From the NCBI GenBank assembly GCA_934716785.1, contig CAKUYM010000269.1:1-6079 (forward strand): a stretch of 6,079 nucleotides of DNA. The letters are read 5' to 3'. Position 1 is the first letter of the stretch, and every line of letters begins with the position of its first letter. Below are positions 1-6,079 of this stretch, one piece after another. Both the position numbers and the translations under genes were made by a program. Origin of the DNA: an uncultured Bacteroides sp. (GTDB taxonomy: Bacteria; Bacteroidota; Bacteroidia; Bacteroidales; Bacteroidaceae). The notes under the pieces were generated by a model. The model was given only the letters and a program-made list of their open reading frames with translations. It did no database searches and was not told the DNA's origin.

Positions 1-72
1 CGGAATGAGGCGACTCGAACGCCCGACCCCTACGTCCCGAACGTAGTGCGCTACCAACTGCGCTACATTCCG
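1..72 (-). tRNA. tRNA-Pro (anticodon CGG), 3' terminal base outside the window
   Basis: The minus strand folds into a full cloverleaf. The 7-bp acceptor stem pairs CGGAATG (5' end at 72) with CATTCCG (7-1). The D stem is GCGC/GCGC around AGTTGGTA. The anticodon stem is CTACG/CGTAG around loop TTCGGGA, which puts CGG at positions 34-36, so the tRNA reads the proline codon CCG. A 5-nt variable region follows, then a T stem GGGCG/CGCCT (one G-T pair) with loop TTCGAGT. The discriminator base falls just left of base 1, so the gene is complete except for that base. Whether CCA is encoded cannot be seen. It lies 14 nt downstream of a tRNA-Phe-like remnant, a spacing typical of tandem tRNA genes, and both would be transcribed from the promoter at 241-272. 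Confidence 0.96.
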
Positions 73-86
73 ATTGCTTAAAGAAG

Positions 87-148
87 TGGTGCCACCAGGA
101 ATCGAACATTTTCAGTTCTTTATTTCTAAAGTCCTGATAAACAGCACT
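87..148 (-). pseudogene. Decayed tRNA-Phe-like gene (intact 3' T-loop/acceptor half)
   Basis: Seen on the minus strand: bases 107-87 read as T-loop TTCGATT, T-stem 3' strand CCTGG, acceptor 3' strand TGGCACC and discriminator A, with no encoded CCA. Just upstream, 121-108 reads AAAGAACTGAAAAT, matching the anticodon arm expected for tRNA-Phe, with GAA at 113-111. About 13 nt are missing between the two blocks: the 3' anticodon stem, the variable loop and the 5' T stem. Weaker matches to a D arm (TA..TCAG....TAGA) and a 5' acceptor (GTGC, 147-144) follow in the right order, giving about 62 nt instead of about 73. The comparison with Bacteroidales tRNA-Phe (starting GGTGCCA) is from memory. It cannot fold as a working tRNA. 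It may be a mutated tRNA, or the 3' fragment left at an integration site with chance similarity further upstream. Confidence 0.55.
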
Positions 149-267
149 AAATCTTATATCGTTAAAATCAAAACCATTGAATTAGCCATATTCCTAATCT
201 CAATTATTTCAATCTTTATCGCTGTCATTTTTTGACGGTGCAAAGATATGGAAAAGGTTCGATTCCT
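97..267. repeat. 17-bp inverted repeat pair (97-113 and 251-267), tRNA T-arm sequence
   Basis: The plus strand at 97-113 reads AGGAATCGAACATTTTC. The minus strand at 267-251 reads AGGAATCGAACCTTTTC, identical at 16 of 17 positions in opposite orientation, with 137 bp between the arms. The left arm is part of the T-loop and T-stem of the tRNA-Phe remnant. The right arm lies in the spacer between the -33 and -7 boxes of the tRNA promoter. The match ends sharply on both sides. It may be a duplicated tRNA fragment, recombinase-site arms, or coincidence favoured by the conserved T-arm sequence. Confidence 0.55.
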
Positions 268-344
268 CCAAATAGTATGGGAATAAAATTACAGAAAACT
301 TTATAATGTACTCATTTATACTGTCGGTTTTTAAAAAGCCTCCA
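149..344. other. AT-rich leader and intergenic DNA around the tRNA promoter
   Basis: This stretch holds no gene that can be supported. On the minus strand an ATG near 229 opens only 24 codons and has no recognisable product. The notable contents are the promoter at 241-272 and the inverted T-arm block at 251-267, listed separately. The part left of about 235 would be transcribed as a leader of roughly 85 nt ahead of the tRNA-Phe remnant. Confidence 0.5.
241..272 (-). promoter_or_regulatory. Bacteroides-type promoter reading toward the tRNAs
   Basis: On the minus strand a -33 box TTTG (272-269) and a -7 box TATCTTTG (248-241) are separated by 20 bp. This matches the Bacteroides housekeeping sigma consensus TTTG - about 19-21 bp - TAnnTTTG. 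Transcription would start near 235 and run left through the tRNA-Phe remnant into tRNA-Pro. No other gene lies in that direction before the tRNAs. The start site is inferred. Confidence 0.65.
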
Positions 345-655
345 GCCTGTTTTTGTCCAGCGGTTTTATAATATTCTTCTCTTTGTAAAGTTTCTGCTTC
401 TCCAGCCGATAATAGGGGATAAGCCCGGTTGCCCTATGTCCAACCAGTGTTCGGAGTGTCTTCCTTTTCCTGTGCAATGCTTGGCATGCCTCTTACAACC
501 GCTCTTGGTGCGGCCTGCCCTTTCTCGTCGTGTATCGTACACTTAGTGGTACGAGTGTATTCCCCGTATTCCGGCTAAGAATATTCCGCAATTACATTCG
601 GAACATCGTAAACGACCGTGACTTTCGATCCTGGCTTACCCAGCTTACCAGGTTT
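345..655. pseudogene. GC-richer stretch without an intact gene, probably decayed coding DNA
   Basis: This block is visibly GC-richer than the AT-rich DNA on either side, which in Bacteroides usually marks coding sequence, but no strand carries an intact gene. The most coding-like frame is on the minus strand from 658 leftward, starting VKPGKLGKPGSKVTVVYDV, with many G-first codons. It is interrupted by TAG at 577-575 and again at 436-434. A second minus-strand frame is open over its last part, contains GLIPYYRLEKQKLYKEKN, and ends in TAA exactly where the composition turns AT-rich near 345. A frameshift could join the two. No family is recognised in either, and no start codon or promoter is evident. 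The plus-strand 73-residue frame starting at 530 runs out into AT-rich DNA and looks spurious. The edges are approximate and the orientation is not certain. Confidence 0.35.
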
Positions 656-708
656 TACATATATATAAAAAGTAAACGACTTAATAATTACTTTTTGTAT
701 ATATGTAA
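655..708 (-). terminator. Long AT-rich hairpin after the HTCS stop codon
   Basis: Arms 655-675 and 688-708 are complementary over 21 positions, with one U-G type pair (666/697), around a 12-nt loop. The hairpin begins 22 bp past the HTCS stop codon and sits at the edge of the GC-richer degraded block. On the minus strand the 3' arm is itself U-rich but no clean U-tract follows. On the plus strand a run of T (709-714) follows directly. It is therefore best read as a transcript-ending or 3'-protecting hairpin for the HTCS mRNA, possibly acting in both directions. Confidence 0.55.
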
Positions 709-729
709 TTTTTTATTTGGAAAATTGGT

Positions 730-3700
730 CTATTTTTCTTCTTTTCTATAAACTTGTGGAGTTACATGATATTTTTCTTTGAAGCATTTGCTGAAATATT
801 TTGGGAAACTAAATCCAGTTTGATCGGATATTTCGGATATGTTTAATTCAGGATTGTTTTTTAGTAAATACGCTGCTCGTTTCAGGCGGATAGTCATGAT
901 GAGGTCGCCAGGTGTTTGTCCGGTTATCGCTTTTAGTTTGGTGAATAATTTTGTTCGGGCAATTCCCATTTGAGCAACAAGTTGGTCTACACTAAAATCC
1001 ACATTATCAATTTCGTTTTCAATAATTTCTGTGACTTTATCCATAAACTTTTTATCCAAGATATTATTAGTCAGAATTAGCGTATTTATTTGCGGTTGTT
1101 TACTGAATTTCTCCTGTAACATAATCCGATTATAAACGAGATTATTGCATCTTGATAATAAAATATTGATATTAAATGGTTTGGTGATATAATCGTCTGC
1201 TCCCATTTTCAAGCCTTCCAGATTGTGTTCGATTGCAGTTTTGGCAGTTAACAGAACAACGGGGATGTGGCAGGTATCGAAATTTTGTTTGATAGTCAGG
1301 CAAAGTTCAGTACCGGACATTTCGGGCATAATGATGTCGCTGATAACAATATGAGGCATTTCCGAATACGTCTTTTCCAATCCTTCTTTACCATTAATAG
1401 CAGTAATTACTATATAAAATGATTTGAAAATGTTGACTAACATTTCTCTAAGCGAGTCGTTGTCTTCTACAATTAGTATTTTATATTTTCCTTCTTTTAA
1501 TATACTCTCGTTATCTATACTTTCCTTTTCCTGCTCTAGAGGTTGTTGACAGACTAACTTCAAATTAGTAACTTCATTTGAATAAGAAGTGTTGGGATTT
1601 GTACAGATTTGCTCGTTTGTGAAATGCTCTTTTCCTGTCATTAGGTGGATGCGGAAAGTTGTTCCCTCTCCAAGCTCGCTGGACACATCAATATTTCCAT
1701 GATGCAATTCGATGATACCTTTAGTGAGAGCCAGACCAATACCAGTACCTGTATGTGATGGGGAATCTATGTCTGCTTGATAAAAACGATTGAAGATCCT
1801 ATCAATATCTTTTTCAGCAATGCCTGAACCATTATCTGTTATTTCAATTAGCACTTCCTGATTTCTCTTCCTGACTGCGATAGATATTGTTCCCCCTGCT
1901 TTGGTATATTTGAATGCATTAGAAATAAGATTATTAATAGCTTTTTGCATTTGTTTGGCATCAAACCATACACTGATATTATTACTGCTTTTTTCAAAAT
2001 TAAAAGTGATTTGGCGTTGTGCCGCATATTCCTGAAACAGCAGGTAGTGTTCATATATAAAATGAACCATATTGTGTTCGCAGACTTTGATGGTCATATG
2101 TCCTTGTTCTTGTTTCCGGAAATCCAGTAATTCGGTTACAAGTTCTCTTAACTGCAGGCAACTTTTGTAAACTCCCAAAATCTTATTGTACACATTGGGG
2201 TTGAAAGAACGTACTTGCAGTAGCATTTCCATTTGGCCGATAATGAGTGTCAACGGTGTTCGGAACTCGTGGGATATGTTGGTGAAAAAACATAGTTTTG
2301 CCTGATTTAGTTTTTCGATATCTTCGATATGTCTTTTTTCGTATTTAAGAGATTCCTGTAATTTTAGGCGATGATGATATGTATGTATGATATAATATGT
2401 AAGTATGATGATGCCTATAATGTATGCTAAATAGGCCCATATTGTACGATAAAAGGGAGGTAATATTTCTATTTGTAATCGATTAGGGGGAACTAGTTTT
2501 TCGTTTACGTTTTCTGCTTTTACAATTAATGTATAATTGCCGGGAGCAAGATTAGTATAAGTAATAGTGTTTTGTTCCAATACATTCCATGTGTCTGAGA
2601 AACCTTCCAACTGATAAATAATTTTATTCTTATTGAAAGGTATGTAATCTGTAGTTGTATATTCGATATTGAAAATGTTCTGAATAGATTTTAGGGTTAT
2701 TTTGGGGGTATATGTAATATTCCGGTGTAATATTCCACTTTGGTCTCCAGTCTGAATATTTTCTCCGTTCACTGTCAGACGACATGGAAGTATGCGATAA
2801 GATCGTGGCGTCTGTTCCAAATCTTTTTCCTGGAAAGAAATCATTCCGGTGGTTCCACCAATAAATATTTCTCCTTTCCGGCTTTTATAGAGCGCATTTT
2901 CACTTATGCAGCTTAAGGGCAATTCATCATAGTTCCTGAATTTTTTATGTTGATAATCTAATATTGAGAATCCTTTATCCGTTGTCACTAACAATTTTTC
3001 AGGTGATAGTTCGCAAATATTATATATTACATTGCTGGCAAGCCCGTTTTTACGTTTATCGAAATTGATAAAATCATCAGTCTCTTTTCTATATAAATCT
3101 AGTCCATTTTCATTTGTACAAAACCAGAGCCTTTTTTGACTGTCCTCGTAAATGGAATTAATACTATTGCTACTGAGACTGTGTTTATTACTGTTCTTAT
3201 GTTTGTAAATGGAGAATTTTTGACTGTCAAAATGATAAGCACACGCTCCGCTGTTATTGTTGGCTATCCATAATGTACCTTCGTGGTCTAAAGTCAGCCC
3301 TATAGTGGATATCGTATTATAAAGCGCATTCTTATCCTGAAATAACAATTTGCATTTGCCTGTTTGTGGGTTAAATAGCGTGACTCCATTTGCTGTGGCC
3401 AATATCAATTGTTTCTGATAAGGGATAATATCCTCCACAAGATTGGACGGAAGAGAACTGCTGTCTCCTTTTTTATTTTTATATTGAGTGAAATGGCCGG
3501 TCTTCATATCTAGTTTGTTCAGTCCTTTTAGATGTATACCAAGCCATAATACTTGTTGCAGAGAATCATAGTAGACAGCCCTTACATTATCGTGTGGTAA
3601 ATTACAGGAACTACTTTTGCTTAGATAATGTTTGTAAGTCCGGGTAGCAGGATTATATTTATTGATTCCTCCCCGTTCTGTACATATCCATAAGTTTCCT

Positions 3701-4731
3701 TCGCAATCTTCCAGCATACGTCCGATAATGGGAGAACTTAATCCTTCCTCCTCCTTGGAAGAGGCCTGATATTCGCGATAAATCTGTTTTTGTGGATTGA
3801 AATAATTGACGCCACCGGAATAGGTTCCTATCCAGATAGTTCCTTGTTTGTCACAGTATAATCCCCAAATAGAGGAGTGGCTTAAACTTTTGTTATGTTC
3901 TTGTTTTAAATATCTGTAAAATTCTCCAGTATTTTTATTATATTTGTTCAACCCGTTAAAAGTTCCTATCCATATGTTACCTTCTGTATCTTCGCAACAC
4001 CTGTGAGTAAAATTGGAACTGATTGTCGTCGGATCTTCCTCTTTACACTGAAACTTGCCAATTTGTTCGCCTTGAATGCGGTACAGCCCGTGACCGGAAC
4101 TAGCGGTTATCCAATACTCTCCGTTACTATCCCTGAAAATATCAGAAATATTCCCTGCTGTAATAGGATGGGTTAGTTCTTTTTGGGGAGTTAGTATATA
4201 TAGTCCCCGGTCACTTCCGATGAGTATGGAATCATTATGTATATATAATTTTCTGATATATCCTTCGTTATCCGGAAATTTATAGAAAGGCTCCAGCTTG
4301 TTGCCGTTGTATTTAAATATTTGTTTGGATGTTGCAGCGTATAAATAACCGGAGAAGAACTGCGCTCTCATATTATTTCTGGTTATCGTACTAAATAAAT
4401 CTTTTTCTATATCATAAACGGAGATACCTCTGTTGGTCATAATAAAAACATGTCCGTTCCGGTCACCGGTAATATGATATATATCATTGTATAAAATGCT
4501 GTTGGAAATATCTTTCTCCTTTTGATAAATTTTAATTTCTCTCCCGTTATATACGCCGATTCCATTGCGAGTACCGAACCACATGAATTCACGTTCATCC
4601 TGATAAATGGAAGAAATGGAATTATTAGGTAGGCCATCGTCGGTTGTCAGATGAAGAAATGATATACTTTGTGCTTTTCCTGATAATGTGTATATTAGTA
4701 AATAAAAAATGAGTATAATCCTGCTTTTCAT
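730..4731 (-). CDS. Hybrid two-component system sensor/regulator (HTCS) of a polysaccharide utilization locus
   Basis: This 1333-residue inner-membrane protein joins a periplasmic sensor, a histidine kinase, a receiver and a DNA-binding domain in one chain. Seen in order: a signal peptide or N-terminal anchor (1-21); about 14 Reg_prop repeats (27-635) with repeated WIGT/W.CT..GG..YN motifs, enough for two seven-bladed propellers; a Y_Y_Y domain (about 690-755); one membrane helix (about 764-783); HisKA with phospho-acceptor His821 in NISHEFRTPLT; HATPase with the N box around Asn938, DNGSGI (966-971) and GTGIGLAL (995-1002); a receiver (1084-1200) with Glu1089/Asp1090, phospho-acceptor Asp1132, Thr1162 and Lys1184; and an AraC-type helix-turn-helix (about 1245-1330). 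All key residues are present, so it should be active. The first ATG gives a proper signal peptide and ends at a TAG stop. In the known family, oligosaccharide binding between the propellers switches on PUL transcription. The divergent GH88 gene suggests an unsaturated uronic-acid disaccharide ligand, most likely from a glycosaminoglycan; this is inference. Confidence 0.96.
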   Translation of the reverse strand: MKSRIILIFYLLIYTLSGKAQSISFLHLTTDDGLPNNSISSIYQDEREFMWFGTRNGIGVYNGREIKIYQKEKDISNSILYNDIYHITGDRNGHVFIMTNRGISVYDIEKDLFSTITRNNMRAQFFSGYLYAATSKQIFKYNGNKLEPFYKFPDNEGYIRKLYIHNDSILIGSDRGLYILTPQKELTHPITAGNISDIFRDSNGEYWITASSGHGLYRIQGEQIGKFQCKEEDPTTISSNFTHRCCEDTEGNIWIGTFNGLNKYNKNTGEFYRYLKQEHNKSLSHSSIWGLYCDKQGTIWIGTYSGGVNYFNPQKQIYREYQASSKEEEGLSSPIIGRMLEDCEGNLWICTERGGINKYNPATRTYKHYLSKSSSCNLPHDNVRAVYYDSLQQVLWLGIHLKGLNKLDMKTGHFTQYKNKKGDSSSLPSNLVEDIIPYQKQLILATANGVTLFNPQTGKCKLLFQDKNALYNTISTIGLTLDHEGTLWIANNNSGACAYHFDSQKFSIYKHKNSNKHSLSSNSINSIYEDSQKRLWFCTNENGLDLYRKETDDFINFDKRKNGLASNVIYNICELSPEKLLVTTDKGFSILDYQHKKFRNYDELPLSCISENALYKSRKGEIFIGGTTGMISFQEKDLEQTPRSYRILPCRLTVNGENIQTGDQSGILHRNITYTPKITLKSIQNIFNIEYTTTDYIPFNKNKIIYQLEGFSDTWNVLEQNTITYTNLAPGNYTLIVKAENVNEKLVPPNRLQIEILPPFYRTIWAYLAYIIGIIILTYYIIHTYHHRLKLQESLKYEKRHIEDIEKLNQAKLCFFTNISHEFRTPLTLIIGQMEMLLQVRSFNPNVYNKILGVYKSCLQLRELVTELLDFRKQEQGHMTIKVCEHNMVHFIYEHYLLFQEYAAQRQITFNFEKSSNNISVWFDAKQMQKAINNLISNAFKYTKAGGTISIAVRKRNQEVLIEITDNGSGIAEKDIDRIFNRFYQADIDSPSHTGTGIGLALTKGIIELHHGNIDVSSELGEGTTFRIHLMTGKEHFTNEQICTNPNTSYSNEVTNLKLVCQQPLEQEKESIDNESILKEGKYKILIVEDNDSLREMLVNIFKSFYIVITAINGKEGLEKTYSEMPHIVISDIIMPEMSGTELCLTIKQNFDTCHIPVVLLTAKTAIEHNLEGLKMGADDYITKPFNINILLSRCNNLVYNRIMLQEKFSKQPQINTLILTNNILDKKFMDKVTEIIENEIDNVDFSVDQLVAQMGIARTKLFTKLKAITGQTPGDLIMTIRLKRAAYLLKNNPELNISEISDQTGFSFPKYFSKCFKEKYHVTPQVYRKEEK

Positions 4732-4756
4732 ATTCTAGATCTTATTATACAAGTTA

Positions 4757-4764
4757 CAAATATA
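4757..4764 (-). promoter_or_regulatory. Candidate -7 box of the HTCS gene
   Basis: The minus strand reads TATATTTG here, an exact match to TAnnTTTG, and would start transcription near 4750, about 19 nt before the HTCS ATG. No good TTTG -33 box lies 19-21 bp upstream; the nearest TTTG is only 11 bp away. This suggests weak constitutive expression, as expected for a sensor that must exist before its substrate. No Shine-Dalgarno sequence precedes the ATG, which is normal in Bacteroides. Confidence 0.45.
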
Positions 4765-4807
4765 TCGTTTTATATCAAATAAAGGGTATTTGTGTATTCT
4801 CTTTTTT

Positions 4808-4844
4808 GTCGTTTATTGTACATTTTAGGTCGTTTATTGTACAT
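4808..4844 (+). promoter_or_regulatory. Two exact 16-bp direct repeats, starts 21 bp apart: candidate HTCS operator
   Basis: GTCGTTTATTGTACAT occurs at 4808-4823 and again at 4829-4844. The 21-bp repeat interval is two helical turns, the classic arrangement of AraC/XylS-family half-sites, which place both on one face of the DNA. The second copy ends where the -33 box of the GH88 promoter should be, the position used by class II activators. A partial third copy sits downstream: TTTTTTGTCG at 4802-4811 recurs at 4850-4859, followed by a diverged ATTGCAT. The adjacent HTCS, with an AraC-type C-terminal domain, is the natural binding protein. The repeats are observed; the binding is inferred. Confidence 0.65.
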
Positions 4845-4866
4845 CTCTATTTTTTGTCGCATTGCA

Positions 4867-4874
4867 TATATTTG
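4867..4874 (+). promoter_or_regulatory. Candidate -7 box of the GH88 gene
   Basis: TATATTTG matches TAnnTTTG exactly. No TTTG is found at the expected -33 position (about 4843-4846); that spot is taken by the end of the second direct repeat, as expected for an activator-dependent promoter. Transcription would begin near 4880, leaving an untranslated leader of about 76 nt. A second possible box, TATTTTTG at 4923-4930, has a TTTG only 13 bp upstream and lies farther from the repeats, so it is less likely. Confidence 0.45.
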
Positions 4875-4956
4875 ACATCCCCTTTCTGTACAGATATTAT
4901 CCCTTTTTGTGATTAGCGTGCGTATTTTTGTTTTCTCAAAATAATATGAATTATTT

Positions 4957-6079
4957 ATGAAAAGTATTATTTCAATTTGTATAACCTTGTTTTTCACTTT
5001 TGTGTGTGCTTGTGAAAGGGTAGAGGAAGATTATCTTTCAGAAAACGTTGAGTATGCAGCGGCGCAATATGATTTGCTGATAGAAAAACTGGGAAAAAAT
5101 GGTAAACCTTGGGCACCTCGTACGGTAGATACTAAAGGAAATATAGTATATGCCCATAACGTATGGGACTGGACTTCGGGCTTTTTCGCGGGAAGCCTTT
5201 GGTATTTGTATAATCTTACGGGAGATGAGAAATGGAAAACATTGGCGAAAAAGTATACGGAAACTCTGAAACAACAACAATATATAACTTCTCATCATGA
5301 TGACGGCTTTATTATAGGATGTAGTTATTTAAATGGCATGCGTATGGGACAGGAGGCATATGATACAATTATCGTGCAAGCGGCCAAGTCCCTTTCCACT
5401 CGGTTTCGTCCTGGAGCCGGAGTTATCCAATCATGGAATACCCGTACAGGATGGCAGGCACAAAGAGGCTGGGAGTGTCCTGTTATTATTGATAATATGA
5501 TGAATTTGGAAATTCTTTTTGAGGCAACTTCTCTTTCCGGTGATTCTACTTTTTACAATATGGCGGTTTCACATGCAGATATGACTTTAAAGAATCATTT
5601 TCGTATGGATGGGAGTTCTTATCATGTAGTTGATTATGATATGAGAACAGGTAAGGTGCGAAGTCGTTGCACAGCTCAGGGATATTCCGACGAATCAGCT
5701 TGGGCACGTGGGCAAGCCTGGGGTATTTATGGATATACAATGTGTTATAGGTATACACGTCAATTAAAATATCTTGAGCAGGCAGAAGCTGCCTATGAAT
5801 TCGTATGTACACATCCCAATCTTCCTGAAGATTTGATTCCTTATTGGGATTTTGATGCAGTGAATATTCCCCATGAATTAAGAGATGCTTCCGCTGCTGC
5901 TATTATGGCTGCCGCCTTGTATGAATTGAGCATGTATTCGAATAAAGCAGAGTATAAAGAGACGGCAGATAAGGTAATGCATTCTTTGTCATCATCGGAT
6001 TATCGGAGTAAGATTGGTGAAAATCACAATTTCTTATTGATGCATTCTGTTGGAAGTTATCCGCATGGAAGCGAAATAG
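4957..6079 (+). CDS. Glycoside hydrolase family 88 lipoprotein, unsaturated glucuronyl hydrolase (3' end outside window)
   Basis: The 374 visible residues encode an (alpha/alpha)6-barrel enzyme that hydrolyses the terminal 4,5-unsaturated uronic acid from oligosaccharides made by polysaccharide lyases, by hydrating the vinyl ether bond. The N terminus is a lipoprotein signal (hydrophobic 4-18, lipobox VCAC with Cys19) followed by an acidic stretch, so it is probably tethered in the periplasm or at the outer membrane. Family motifs seen: WDWTSGFFAG (70-79), HDDGF (114-118, Asp115 matching the conserved Asp of HDxGF), VIIDNMMN (176-183) with Asp179 at the catalytic acid/base position, and the substrate-site block GYSDESAWARGQAWGIYGY (242-260). 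The visible end, MHSVGSYPHGSEI, normally precedes a conserved C-terminal segment, so roughly 25-35 residues are probably missing. The start is firm: the ATG at 4946 hits a stop after four codons. It is divergent from the HTCS and likely the first gene of its PUL operon. Chondroitin, hyaluronan or heparin-type specificity cannot be told from sequence. Confidence 0.94.
   Translation, partial: MKSIISICITLFFTFVCACERVEEDYLSENVEYAAAQYDLLIEKLGKNGKPWAPRTVDTKGNIVYAHNVWDWTSGFFAGSLWYLYNLTGDEKWKTLAKKYTETLKQQQYITSHHDDGFIIGCSYLNGMRMGQEAYDTIIVQAAKSLSTRFRPGAGVIQSWNTRTGWQAQRGWECPVIIDNMMNLEILFEATSLSGDSTFYNMAVSHADMTLKNHFRMDGSSYHVVDYDMRTGKVRSRCTAQGYSDESAWARGQAWGIYGYTMCYRYTRQLKYLEQAEAAYEFVCTHPNLPEDLIPYWDFDAVNIPHELRDASAAAIMAAALYELSMYSNKAEYKETADKVMHSLSSSDYRSKIGENHNFLLMHSVGSYPHGSEI

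Noticed and set aside
241..280. Second tRNA gene on the plus strand ending in GGTTCGATTCC (256-266)
   Set aside because: The T-loop-like block has no matching acceptor, D or anticodon arm around it on the plus strand.
535..554. Small hairpin (TCGTA-CAC/GTG-TACGA with a bulged G)
   Set aside because: Only 8 bp with a bulge, inside the degraded block, and with no T-run or neighbouring gene to give it a role.
530..751. 73-codon plus-strand frame
   Set aside because: It begins in the degraded block, runs through the hairpin and ends inside the HTCS 3' end, with no family features.
4803..4859. Possible CRISPR-like or tandem repeat array
   Set aside because: Only two full copies with 5 bp between them; the spacing suits regulator half-sites, not repeats with spacers.
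4770..4997. 75-codon minus-strand frame across the divergent control region
   Set aside because: It overlaps the GH88 start and both promoters. Its repeated MYNKRPKMYNKRQK peptide is only the translation of the 21-bp operator repeats.
5038..5812. Two minus-strand frames (86 and 88 codons) inside the GH88 gene
   Set aside because: They are antisense shadows of a gene with clear GH88 motifs on the plus strand.

Overview
The window looks like chromosomal DNA from a gut Bacteroides (order Bacteroidales). The evidence is a full-length hybrid two-component system (HTCS) with periplasmic propeller repeats, a divergently transcribed lipoprotein-type GH88 unsaturated glucuronyl hydrolase, promoters with the Bacteroides -7 box TAnnTTTG, no Shine-Dalgarno sequences, and AT-rich intergenic DNA. 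The species cannot be fixed from the sequence alone.

Layout: (1) 1-72, minus strand, a tRNA-Pro(CGG) that reaches the left edge. (2) 87-148, minus strand, a decayed tRNA-Phe-like sequence. Its T-loop and 3' acceptor half are intact, the anticodon arm is recognisable, and about 13 nt are missing between them. (3) 241-272, a well-formed Bacteroides promoter reading left into the tRNAs. A 17-bp inverted copy of the tRNA T-arm block lies across its spacer. (4) About 345-655, a GC-richer stretch with no intact gene, probably decayed coding DNA. (5) 655-708, a long AT-rich hairpin just past the stop of the regulator. (6) 730-4731, minus strand, the HTCS sensor/regulator. (7) 4732-4956, a divergent control region with two exact 16-bp direct repeats whose starts are 21 bp apart, the best candidate for the HTCS operator. 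(8) 4957 to the right edge, plus strand, the GH88 gene, open at the end of the window.

How the parts work together: the HTCS and the GH88 look like the regulator and first gene of one end of a polysaccharide utilization locus (PUL). GH88 enzymes remove the 4,5-unsaturated uronic acid left by polysaccharide lyases. In characterised Bacteroides glycosaminoglycan systems, such unsaturated disaccharides are the ligands of the HTCS sensor, so the first gene controlled may consume the inducing signal. A glycosaminoglycan (chondroitin/hyaluronan or heparin/heparan) is the leading guess for the substrate, but no lyase, sulfatase or SusC/SusD gene lies in the window to confirm it. The tRNA gene, tRNA remnant and degraded GC-rich DNA next to the PUL fit a recombination-prone island edge, but no integrase or second attachment site is visible.
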